NCBI GenBank assembly: GCA_001593845.1
Contig: LUCF01000052.1
Span: 1 to 7,375 of the forward strand
Direction: 5' to 3'
DNA from: Candidatus Bathyarchaeota archaeon B63
GTDB lineage: Archaea; Thermoproteota; Bathyarchaeia; Bathyarchaeales; DTEX01
DNA length: 7,375 bases
This document shows, piece by piece, positions 1 to 5,998 of this stretch. Positions within the stretch are counted from its first letter, which is position 1. Each line of letters starts with the position of its first letter. A program made the translations under genes and the position numbers. Below the pieces are notes generated by a model. It was given only the letters and a program-made list of their open reading frames with translations, ran no database searches and was not told the origin of the DNA.

Positions 1-111
1 CCTCAAGAAGCTCTCCATCAGGGTCTCTATGAGCTTCTCGGCTCCTACCTTCCCCTCCTCGAATTCTCCTTCGATTTCCTCCCTGAGCGGAGAATCATCC
101 TCGTTGGACAT
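1..111 (-). CDS. N-terminal fragment of an unrecognised acidic protein (runs off left edge)
   Basis: An ATG at 111 opens a stop-free frame of 37 codons to the left edge. The peptide begins MSNEDDSPLREEIEGEFEEG and continues with a likely amphipathic helix (about residues 23-36). It is rich in Glu and Asp, and I do not recognise a family from this piece. No Shine-Dalgarno-like sequence precedes the ATG, but a TATA-like box at 138-146 lies at the right distance for a leaderless or very short-leader transcript, which supports this start. The gene is divergent from the KDG kinase operon. It was found by reading the reverse strand, not by similarity, so the call rests on an open frame, codon use like the neighbouring genes, and promoter placement. 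Confidence 0.5.
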   Translation of the reverse strand, partial: MSNEDDSPLREEIEGEFEEGKVGAEKLIETLMESFLR

Positions 112-137
112 GAAGAGATCACTCGAGCCGCGTCTCG

Positions 138-146
138 AAATAAGAG
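138..146 (-). promoter_or_regulatory. TATA-like box for the left-edge gene
   Basis: Read on the minus strand this is CTCTTATTT, centred about 31 nt upstream of the ATG at 111. An archaeal transcription start about 25 nt downstream would fall near 117, giving a leader of only a few bases. This is inferred from spacing and base composition only. Confidence 0.3.
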
Positions 147-300
147 TACCCACTAACCGGATAAAAGATTAATGGACTCTGGGTCATCAGCCGAGTTGCC
201 AAGCTCCATCAACGCGCCAAAGTGCCCTTAGAGCCTTAGATGTAGGCAACAGGGAATCCCGGAGCCGTCTGGACTGGATGAGAGGGGCAGGGGGATAAAC

Positions 301-310
301 AATATTTAAT
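301..310 (+). promoter_or_regulatory. TATA-like box for the KDG kinase-aldolase operon
   Basis: AATATTTAAT stands out in GC-rich DNA. A start of transcription about 25 nt downstream would fall near 330, just ahead of the GAGGTG ribosome-binding site at 335-340. The rest of the 112-346 gap holds no gene or RNA that I can support. Confidence 0.4.
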
Positions 311-334
311 AGAGTAATCAGAAGCATTCAATAC

Positions 335-340
335 GAGGTG
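335..340 (+). promoter_or_regulatory. Ribosome-binding site that decides the KDG kinase start
   Basis: GAGGTG is complementary to the anti-Shine-Dalgarno end of archaeal 16S rRNA and sits 6 nt before the TTG at 347. The GTG at 338, the other in-frame candidate, lies inside this motif and has no Shine-Dalgarno sequence of its own upstream. The TTG is therefore the better start. Confidence 0.55.
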
Positions 341-346
341 AAAGTA

Positions 347-1384
347 TTGGATAAGAAGGTGGTGACTTTCGGGGAGATAATGCTCCGGCTCTCGCCGCCG
401 GGCTTCCTGCGGTTTGTCCAGGCGAGGAGCTTCGAAGCGATTTATGGGGGAGGAGAAGCGAACGTGGCCATCGCCCTGGCCAACTTCGGAGTACCAGTCG
501 ATTATGTGACCAGGCTTCCCCCACATGAGATTGGCGATGCCTGCCTAAACTATCTGCGCCAATTCGGGGTTGGAACCGAGAAGATCATCAGGGGAGGAGA
601 CCGGCTGGGCATATACTTCCTCGAGAAGGGGGCGGTTCAGAGGGGAAGCAAGGTCATATATGATCGGGCTAACTCGTCTCTGGCAACGATCCAGCCTGGC
701 ATGATAGACTGGGAGAGGGTCTTCTCAGATGCATGCTGGTTCCACTGGACGGGGATAACCCCGGCTATAAGCAGGGGGGCGGCTGAGACATGCCTCGAGG
801 CGGTCAAGAAGGCTAAGGATATGGGCTTAACCGTCTCATGCGACCTCAATTACCGCAGCAAGCTCTGGAAGTGGGGTAAGTCTCCAAGGGAGGTTATGGG
901 GGAGCTCGTGAAGTACGCTGATATCGCCATCGGGAACGAGGAGGACGCGGAGAAGGTCTTCGGGATCAAGGCTCCAGGCGTCGACGTCTTGAGAGGGAAG
1001 GTGGAGGCGGAGAAGTACCTCTACGTGGCTAAGAGGCTGATGGAGATGTTCCCGAACCTGGGGAAGGTAGCGATCACGCTGAGGGGCAGCATAAGCGCAA
1101 GTCACAATACATGGTCAGGGGTCCTCTACGACGGCGAGAACTTCTACACGGCTCCAACCTATGACATAACGCATATAGTTGATAGGGTTGGGGGAGGCGA
1201 TGCCTTCGCCGCCGGGCTGATCTATGGGCTTCTGAGGTTCGGTGATGACCCGCAGAGGGCATTGAACTTCGCCGTAGCTGCCGGTTGCCTCAAGCACACG
1301 ATCATAGGGGATGCGAATATACTCACGGTTGAAGAGGTTGAGAAGGTAGCGGCGGGGATAGTCTCAGGAAGGGTCTCCAGGTAA
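347..1384 (+). CDS. kdgK: 2-keto-3-deoxygluconate (KDG) kinase, PfkB/ribokinase family
   Basis: This cytosolic sugar kinase should convert 2-keto-3-deoxygluconate plus ATP to KDPG, the substrate of the aldolase encoded next. Numbering from the alternative GTG at 338, the N-terminal strand VVTFGEIMLRLSPPG (8-22) is typical of KDG kinases. The substrate-binding GGGEAN lies at 37-42 and DLNYRSKLW at 169-177. The anion-hole and catalytic-base motif DRVGGGDAFAAG is at 282-293, with D288 as the expected base. The C-terminus carries KHTIIGD (319-325) and ends in SGRVSR. Length (345 residues from the TTG, 348 from the GTG) is normal. The TTG at 347 is preferred because GAGGTG lies 6 nt upstream. The sequence resembles bacterial (Bacteroidota/Thermotoga-like) KDG kinases more than classical Sulfolobus enzymes; that is my recollection of the families, not a search. 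Activity on 2-keto-3-deoxygalactonate or another sugar acid is possible. Confidence 0.9.
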   Translation: MDKKVVTFGEIMLRLSPPGFLRFVQARSFEAIYGGGEANVAIALANFGVPVDYVTRLPPHEIGDACLNYLRQFGVGTEKIIRGGDRLGIYFLEKGAVQRGSKVIYDRANSSLATIQPGMIDWERVFSDACWFHWTGITPAISRGAAETCLEAVKKAKDMGLTVSCDLNYRSKLWKWGKSPREVMGELVKYADIAIGNEEDAEKVFGIKAPGVDVLRGKVEAEKYLYVAKRLMEMFPNLGKVAITLRGSISASHNTWSGVLYDGENFYTAPTYDITHIVDRVGGGDAFAAGLIYGLLRFGDDPQRALNFAVAAGCLKHTIIGDANILTVEEVEKVAAGIVSGRVSR

Positions 1385-1409
1385 GGAATGATCGGGAGGT
1401 GATGGTTAG

Positions 1410-2426
1410 ATGCCGAGGTTCATGAAGCATGAGGTTGTTGGGAGGATACTTGAGCTCGGGCTGGTCCCTGTCTTCTACAACAGCGACTTAGAGGTAGCGA
1501 AGAGGATAGTTCAAGCCTGCGTGGACGGAGGGGCGAAGGTCGTCGAGTTCACCAACAGGGGAGACTTCGCATACCAACTCTTCTCTGAGCTGGCTAAATG
1601 GTGCTACGAGGAGTTCGACGATGTAATCCTAGGCGTGGGATCAGTAATAGACCCCGTAACAGCGGTCACGTACATAAACTGCGGAGCCAACTTCGTGGTC
1701 GGCCCGATCTTTAACCCTGAGGTCGCCCGGGCCTGCAACAGGAGGAAGGTCCCATACAGCCCAGGATGCGGAACCCCATCGGAGATCTCAGCTGCGGAGG
1801 AGATGGGATGCGACATAATCAAGATCTTCCCGGGGAATAGGCTTAAGCCTGACTTCGTGAAGGCGATGCTTGGGCCGTGCCCATGGGTGAAGATCATGCC
1901 TACCGGAGGCGTCGACACTACGAGGGAGAGCATATCAGCATGGATCAAGGCTGGCGCAGCGGCGCTCGGCATAGGGTCAAGGCTGATAAGGAAGGATCTG
2001 GTAGCGGCGGGCGACTTCGAGGCGATCACGAAGAAGGTTGAGCAGTGCCTCTGGTGGATACAGGAGGCTAGGGGAACCCCGCTCTTCCTTGGGGTTGAGC
2101 ATGTAGGCATATACCCAAAGGAGGAACTCGCAGCCGAGACTGCGGAGTGGTACGCTGAGACATTCGGGTTCGAGAAGAGGGAAGGCAGATCATCCTTCTT
2201 CGCATCCGGCAGGGGACCGGGCAGAATAGAGATTATGAAGACCCCTGGGCCTGCAAGGTGCCACATAGCGATTCGGGTCTCGAACTTCGAGGCTGCATGC
2301 GAGCATCTGAGGAGGATGGGCGTCGAGCTTGAAGAGCCGAAGATAGGTAAGGGATACAAGGCCGTCTTCCTGAAGAACCCGGACCCGGCGGGTAACCGCG
2401 TGCACCTACTCTACCTCCCACCCTGA
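1410..2426 (+). CDS. KDPG aldolase (Eda type) fused to a C-terminal VOC/glyoxalase-like domain
   Basis: Residues 1 to about 220 form a class I KDPG/4-hydroxy-2-oxoglutarate aldolase, splitting KDPG into pyruvate and glyceraldehyde-3-phosphate. The Schiff-base lysine is K138 in DIIKIFPG; E46 and R50 lie in VVEFTNRGDFA. Other barrel motifs are GVGSV (75-79), GANFVVGPIFNPE (92-104), PYSPGCGTPSE (115-125) and PTGG (164-167). The EFTNRGDFA form recalls Bacteroidota-type Eda proteins, usually about 220 residues. The last 110 or so residues are extra and form one VOC domain: GVEHVGIY (228-235), AEWYAETFGFEKREG (245-259), RIEIMK (272-277), CHIAIRV (284-290) and a final DPAGNRVHLLYLPP. Candidate metal ligands are H231, E274 and H285; the last position, usually Glu, seems to be H332. 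The role of this domain is unknown to me. The ATG at 1410 has GGGAGGTGA at 1394-1402 and lies 25 nt after the kinase, so the two are surely co-transcribed. Confidence 0.9.
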   Translation: MPRFMKHEVVGRILELGLVPVFYNSDLEVAKRIVQACVDGGAKVVEFTNRGDFAYQLFSELAKWCYEEFDDVILGVGSVIDPVTAVTYINCGANFVVGPIFNPEVARACNRRKVPYSPGCGTPSEISAAEEMGCDIIKIFPGNRLKPDFVKAMLGPCPWVKIMPTGGVDTTRESISAWIKAGAAALGIGSRLIRKDLVAAGDFEAITKKVEQCLWWIQEARGTPLFLGVEHVGIYPKEELAAETAEWYAETFGFEKREGRSSFFASGRGPGRIEIMKTPGPARCHIAIRVSNFEAACEHLRRMGVELEEPKIGKGYKAVFLKNPDPAGNRVHLLYLPP

Positions 2427-2437
2427 AGCCTCCCACC

Positions 2438-2442
2438 TTTTT
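2438..2442 (+). terminator. Possible T-run terminator after the aldolase-VOC gene
   Basis: TTTTT occurs 12 nt after the aldolase stop in an otherwise GC-rich stretch. Archaeal RNA polymerase often stops at such runs without a hairpin. The short gap 2427-2501 between the convergent genes shows nothing else I can name, and no comparable T-run for the hypB strand. Confidence 0.35.
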
Positions 2443-2501
2443 AAGTTCAGAGAATCCGCCTTCCATATCTGCTCTCTACATGGTTTCCGGGATCCCCGAG
2501 T

Positions 2502-3239
2502 CTACGTGATGCCCAGCTTCTCCGCGGCCATCCTCTCTATCGCCCTGCCGAATTCCGTCCTCATCAACCTTCCAGCATCGCCTATCGACTCCTCCAGCCT
2601 CGGATCGAACGGAACCTCACCCCAGAAGTTTAGGCCCCTCCCCTCAACCTCGCGGCGGATACGGTCCGAGCTCCCCATCTTCATGTTCTCGATGACGCCG
2701 AGGACCGGCACCCCCAACTCCAAGAGCAGATCAATGAGCTTTCTAACGGTCTCGAAGGCAAGCCGGGATGGTGTGGTGACAACCAGAAACTCAGCCTTTC
2801 TGATGAGCCGTAGGACATCGAGGACCACGTCGCTTATGCCTGGGGGCATATCTATCACGAGGAAGTCGAGTTTCCCCCATATGGTCACGGCTAGGAGCTC
2901 AGTGACGACGTTTGAGAGGTCAACGCCCCTCAGGGGTGAAGCCCGATCATGGACATAGTGGATTATGGACATGTACTTGAGGCCGTGGACGACGGGCGGA
3001 ACAATCCCATCCGCCTCCTCAGGCTGAGCATCCCCTACGCCTAGGATTATATGCGAGGCTGGGCTCGTGAAGTCCATGTCGAAGAGCCCCGTTCTGAGCC
3101 CCCTCCTCGCCAGGGTCAGGGCCAACGCGGATGAGACTAGGCTCTTCCCCACGCCTCCCTTCCCGCTTGAGACCGCTATGACCCTCCGGATGCCCTTCAG
3201 CCTCTCCTCTATCAGGGAGATGCGGGGGTCAATCTTCAC
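2502..3239 (-). CDS. hypB: ATPase-type HypB (Mrp/MinD family), nickel insertion for [NiFe] hydrogenase
   Basis: A 245-residue P-loop ATPase of the SIMIBI Mrp/MinD class. It has a deviant Walker A SGKGGVGKS (25-33) with signature lysine K27, a second motif FDMDFTSP (53-60), and Walker B FLVIDMPPG (126-134). Generic Mrp/NBP35 proteins carry Fe-S clusters on C-terminal CxxC cysteines; this protein has no cysteine at all, and its ENMKMGSS (184-191) stands where Mrp has ENM followed by the Cys pair. It starts at a GTG overlapping the hypA stop by 4 nt (GTGA), with GGTGA just upstream, so the two are translationally coupled. In Thermococcus kodakarensis a Mrp-like HypB partners HypA and tunes its nickel affinity in an ATP-dependent way; linkage and lack of cysteines make that the best role here. 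It differs from the bacterial GTPase HypB and lacks a His-rich nickel store. An automatic label of 'Mrp/NBP35 ATPase' would be expected. Confidence 0.8.
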   Translation of the reverse strand: MKIDPRISLIEERLKGIRRVIAVSSGKGGVGKSLVSSALALTLARRGLRTGLFDMDFTSPASHIILGVGDAQPEEADGIVPPVVHGLKYMSIIHYVHDRASPLRGVDLSNVVTELLAVTIWGKLDFLVIDMPPGISDVVLDVLRLIRKAEFLVVTTPSRLAFETVRKLIDLLLELGVPVLGVIENMKMGSSDRIRREVEGRGLNFWGEVPFDPRLEESIGDAGRLMRTEFGRAIERMAAEKLGIT

Positions 3240-3637
3240 TCCCTCACCCCCTTTATGCTCTCAATCCAGACTCCGCGGCCCGACGTGAACTCGAAGTCGC
3301 GGCTTCCGCATTCCGGGCACCTCACGAATGTGTGAGCAGCCTCTGGGATGAAGTGAACGGCCTCCCTAGCCTCCTCATCCAGCTCATCAGCTGAGAACAA
3401 CCATTCGCAGCCGCATGCTCTGCATCGAAACCGCGCCTCTGCCCTTCTAATATTGAATCTGGCCTTCTTGAGCTCCTGGGTCTTCAGCTGCGAAAGGGCG
3501 AACTTGAAGACCTCCAAGTCTACCTGTTGAATCTCCCCGAGCCTCACGTTCACCTCGGTTACTTCGATAAGCCCTTCCCTCTCGGCGATTTGGGACGCCG
3601 TCCTGATCACTGCTTCAGCCAATGCCCACTCATGCAT
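3236..3637 (-). CDS. hypA: HypA nickel metallochaperone for [NiFe] hydrogenase
   Basis: HypA delivers Ni(II) to the hydrogenase large-subunit precursor. From the ATG at 3637 the protein is 133 residues and starts MHEWALAEAV, the hallmark N-terminus in which Met1, His2 and nearby residues bind nickel. GEIQQVDLEVFKFAL (34-48) is the conserved helix entry. The zinc module has two CxxC pairs, C72/C75 and C107/C110, with a longer stretch between them than in E. coli, as in archaeal HypA. An in-frame TTG at 3643 would add two residues ahead of the nickel-binding Met-His and is unlikely; the TATA-like box at 3661-3667 places transcription initiation almost at the ATG, pointing to a leaderless message. 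hypB follows with a 4-nt overlap. The upstream gene on the same strand ends 52 nt away, and the promoter suggests separate expression. Confidence 0.93.
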   Translation of the reverse strand: MHEWALAEAVIRTASQIAEREGLIEVTEVNVRLGEIQQVDLEVFKFALSQLKTQELKKARFNIRRAEARFRCRACGCEWLFSADELDEEAREAVHFIPEAAHTFVRCPECGSRDFEFTSGRGVWIESIKGVRE

Positions 3638-3660
3638 GTTCAACTCTTAAGAATAAACGC

Positions 3661-3667
3661 GTATAAG
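3661..3667 (-). promoter_or_regulatory. TATA-like box for hypA-hypB
   Basis: The minus strand reads CTTATAC, centred about 27 nt before the hypA ATG at 3637. That spacing predicts a transcription start at or within a few bases of the ATG. It lies in the 52-nt gap after the preceding same-strand gene, so hypAB probably has its own promoter. Confidence 0.4.
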
Positions 3668-3689
3668 AGTGTATTCTTTCCATCTTCCC

Positions 3690-4805
3690 TTACTTTTTGG
3701 AGCCGCTTCGCTTCCTCCTCTTTTTAGGTTTCTTAATGAGAACCCTGATCTTCTCCGGATCGATCTTCCCGAGCTTCTCGATGCCCCTCCTCGTCTTCTC
3801 AGGCTTCCCAGACTCATCAACCACGACGGCGAAGACCCGCTCGTACTGGTCCATATGCTTGGATATCTTCTCTGCGAGGCGGCTGAGCGCCCCAGCGTCA
3901 CGTACAGGCTTCAGCTCGACAGCTATTCCGTACCTGCTGAATATGAAGTTGAAATCTCCCCGCCTCCTCTTCTCATCAGGCGTGATCCCCATCTTCCTGA
4001 AGAGCTCAGAGAGCTGCCTCTCATACCCGCTCTCCTTCTCGGATGCTCTGGGCGAGAACTCCTCGAGGGCCTTGGATATCTCCCTCTCGATCGCCTCGTA
4101 GAGGATGACCCTCCTCACGATCCGCCTCTCAGTTACCTTCTCCTTCACAGTCTCCTCAATCAGCCTTCCCCTAATGCCGACGGCCCTTTCAGGGGGAACC
4201 TCGGGTAAGATCCGCCTTGCCTCCTCTTCCACGGCCGGCTTCACCTTCGGCCTCTTAGGCTTCTCAGCCTTCTTCCTTGGCGGGGGAGCCTTCTTGGGGG
4301 CGGCCTTCCTCCTCCGCTTCGATATTATCCGGGCCTTCGCCTTAGCCGGTCTCCTCCGCCTAGCCTTCTCCCTTATTCTCTTTATCAGCCGGGTCTTCTC
4401 GGCGAATTCTCTTATCTTCGAGGTTGAGAGGACGCTTAGAACGCGGATTATGTCCCTCTTCCTCGTCGCCTTCTTGGTTCCGAAGAGCGATGACCTTACA
4501 AGCTCGACCCCCGTCTCCCTCGCTAGCTGCTTCAGCTGCCTAACACTCATGCAGTTCAGAAGCTCATCCTTTGTTAGGCGTGAGACCCCGAGGAGCTCGA
4601 TGAGGTCAGCCTCCTTGAACTCGGACTCTAGGAGGATCTCTATTATCTGGGCCTTCGTCCTAGCCTTACGAATCCTTCCGGAGAGATCCTCCCTCTCCAG
4701 CTTTATGCCGTTCCTCTTAGCGAGCTCCTCCAGCTCCTCCCTGCTCAGCCTACTCAGCAGATCTACCGTCTGATCATAATCCATAAGCTTATCTGAGATG
4801 GACAA
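3690..4805 (-). CDS. Putative nuclease: tandem SAP-like motifs, basic linker, PD-(D/E)XK-like domain
   Basis: I do not recognise this 371-residue protein as a named family, but three parts are visible. Residues 14-60 and 83-127 are two similar helix-extended-helix repeats (LSREELEELAKRNGIKL and MSVRQLKQLARETGVEL, each followed by a basic turn and a II-[EIR]-x-L helix), like SAP or Rho-N DNA-binding motifs. Residues 139-190 are very rich in Lys, Arg, Pro and Ala, as in a flexible nucleic-acid-binding linker. Residues 258-358 look like a restriction-endonuclease fold: helix YERQLSELFRKMG with E262, then RGDFNFIF with D284, then GIAVELKP with E297 and K299, giving E...D...ExK, followed by strand RVFAVVVD. 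The tail is basic (KKPKKRRKRSGSKK). A DNA repair, recombination or defence nuclease would fit; this is inference. It starts at a TTG with GGGGG at 4811-4815; an ATG at 4784 is the alternative. It shares a promoter region with divergent hypE. Confidence 0.75.
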   Translation of the reverse strand: MSISDKLMDYDQTVDLLSRLSREELEELAKRNGIKLEREDLSGRIRKARTKAQIIEILLESEFKEADLIELLGVSRLTKDELLNCMSVRQLKQLARETGVELVRSSLFGTKKATRKRDIIRVLSVLSTSKIREFAEKTRLIKRIREKARRRRPAKAKARIISKRRRKAAPKKAPPPRKKAEKPKRPKVKPAVEEEARRILPEVPPERAVGIRGRLIEETVKEKVTERRIVRRVILYEAIEREISKALEEFSPRASEKESGYERQLSELFRKMGITPDEKRRRGDFNFIFSRYGIAVELKPVRDAGALSRLAEKISKHMDQYERVFAVVVDESGKPEKTRRGIEKLGKIDPEKIRVLIKKPKKRRKRSGSKK

Positions 4806-4836
4806 GAAATCCCCCTACTCTGTCTTCGGCATGAGG

Positions 4837-4851
4837 ATAAAAAAGTTTTAT
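4837..4851. promoter_or_regulatory. Symmetric AT-rich divergent promoter element
   Basis: ATAAAAAAGTTTTAT has perfect 6-nt inverted arms (ATAAAA / TTTTAT) around AAG and is the only AT-rich block between two divergent genes. On the minus strand it predicts a start near 4816, about 11 nt before the TTG of the nuclease-like gene. On the plus strand it predicts a start around 4866-4876, leaving a leader of about 50 nt before hypE. It may act as TATA box in both directions. Confidence 0.4.
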
Positions 4852-4908
4852 GGGGCCGCTCCTCCTATTAGGCGCTGATGCTGGAAGGAATCATTGTGGA
4901 TGAGCAGC

Positions 4909-4915
4909 GGAGGGG
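4909..4915 (+). promoter_or_regulatory. Ribosome-binding site that decides the hypE start
   Basis: GGAGGGG lies 6 nt before the TTG at 4922. An in-frame TGA at 4901-4903 excludes any earlier start, and the next in-frame ATG at 4949 falls directly before the conserved HGAGG motif, which would make the N-terminus unusually short. Confidence 0.6.
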
Positions 4916-4921
4916 AAGAAA

Positions 4922-5998
4922 TTGCCGACGGGAAATGAGAGGATAACGATGCTTCATGGGGCAGGCGGATCCGTGATGCATAGCCTCATCAAGAATCACA
5001 TACTGAAGCATCTAGGCGGCCTCGGCGGCCTAGATATCTCGGATGTCCCCCTAGAGGCCCTTGACGACGCGGCGGCGGTGGGGGATATCGTCCTGAAAAA
5101 CGACTCGCACGCCGTGAGGCCGATCTTCTTTCCGGGAGGGGACATCGGGCGGCTGGCCGTCTCTGGCACGGTTAATGATATCTCAGTCCTAGGCGCGGAG
5201 CCCCTCGCCCTGTCATGCGGTATGATACTCGAGGAGGGGCTTCCCATACATGACCTTGAGAGGATACTCCGCAGCATGCATGAGACATGCCTGGAGGCTG
5301 GGGTTGGAATCGTCACCGGCGACACGAAGGTCGTCGAGAGGGGAAGCCTAGGCGGATGCATAATCAATATATCGGGGATTGGGAGGAGAACCGAGGCCCT
5401 GGAGAGGAACATCCAGGTTGTCAGGCGCTTCAGGGCGGGCTTCACCCAGAGGTGGATGCTCGACTCGAACCTCTCAGCCGGGGACAAGATCATCATCTCC
5501 GGGACTATAGGCGATCATGGGTTAGCGGTCCTCTCAGCCCAGGAGGGGCTGATCTTCGGAAGCGGGATAAGGTCAGACGTTAAGCCGCTTAACCGCCTGA
5601 TCCAGACGCTCCTAGGGGAGGCTGGAGGCATCGTCGCAATGAAGGACCCCACGAGGGGCGGATTGGCGGACGCCCTGAACGAGTTCAGCGAGAAATCAAG
5701 GGTAGGCATACTGATCCATGAGGATAGGATCCCGATCCGTGAGGATGTGCAGGCTGCCTGCGAGATGCTGGGCCTCGACCCACTGGAGGTTGGGAACGAG
5801 GGGAAGATCATAATCGGAGCCGTCAAGGAGAAGGCGGAGGAGATCCTGGAGGTTCTCAGGTCCACGGAGGAGGGCAGGGACGCCGATATAATCGGCGAGG
5901 CGACCGGGAGCTTCGATGGGGTGGCGATGGAGACCGTTGTCGGCGGGAAGAGGATAATCGCACGGCCAGTTGGGGATCCAATCCCACGGATCTGCTGA
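4922..5998 (+). CDS. hypE: HypE, carbamoyl dehydratase for hydrogenase CN ligand synthesis
   Basis: HypE receives a carbamoyl group from HypF on its C-terminal cysteine, dehydrates it with ATP to thiocyanate, and passes cyanide to iron on HypC-HypD. The protein (358 residues) is an AIR-synthase/PurM-like ATPase. HGAGG is at 12-16, FPGGDIGRLAVSGTVNDISVLGAEP at about 70-94 (nucleotide and Mg site), GDTKVVERG at 133-141, SGTIGDHG at 193-200 and DPTRGGLADALNE at 242-254. The chain ends PRIC, so C358 is the modified cysteine. It starts at a TTG with GGAGGGG 6 nt upstream. Between GIG (152-154) and GDK (187-189) it has about 17 more residues than E. coli HypE, with a basic-aromatic stretch (VVRRFRAGFTQRWML). 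It is the second hydrogenase-maturation locus in the window, but hypC, hypD and hypF are absent, so they must lie elsewhere. Its 3' end overlaps an inverted repeat. Confidence 0.95.
   Translation: MPTGNERITMLHGAGGSVMHSLIKNHILKHLGGLGGLDISDVPLEALDDAAAVGDIVLKNDSHAVRPIFFPGGDIGRLAVSGTVNDISVLGAEPLALSCGMILEEGLPIHDLERILRSMHETCLEAGVGIVTGDTKVVERGSLGGCIINISGIGRRTEALERNIQVVRRFRAGFTQRWMLDSNLSAGDKIIISGTIGDHGLAVLSAQEGLIFGSGIRSDVKPLNRLIQTLLGEAGGIVAMKDPTRGGLADALNEFSEKSRVGILIHEDRIPIREDVQAACEMLGLDPLEVGNEGKIIIGAVKEKAEEILEVLRSTEEGRDADIIGEATGSFDGVAMETVVGGKRIIARPVGDPIPRIC

Noticed and set aside
187..265. tRNA-like words (GCCGAG-TTGCC, CTTAGAG, GGGAATCCC) in the gap before the KDG kinase
   Set aside because: No GTTCGAATC-type T-loop, no anticodon stem around CTTAGAG, and no acceptor stem could be paired. 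The resemblance is superficial on both strands.
1604..2359. Long open frame of 251 codons on the minus strand
   Set aside because: It lies wholly antisense to the aldolase-VOC gene, whose motifs are unmistakable. The frame shows no family signature and reflects GC-rich codon structure.
2502..3239. Mrp/NBP35 Fe-S cluster carrier
   Set aside because: The protein has no cysteines, so it cannot hold a cluster, and it overlaps hypA, which points to ATPase-type HypB.
4105..4773. Hydrophobic open frame of 222 codons on the plus strand resembling a membrane protein
   Set aside because: It is the complement of a Lys/Arg/Glu-rich coding region (the nuclease-like gene), which yields Leu/Phe/Ser-rich antisense frames. 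The minus-strand frame has the domain structure.
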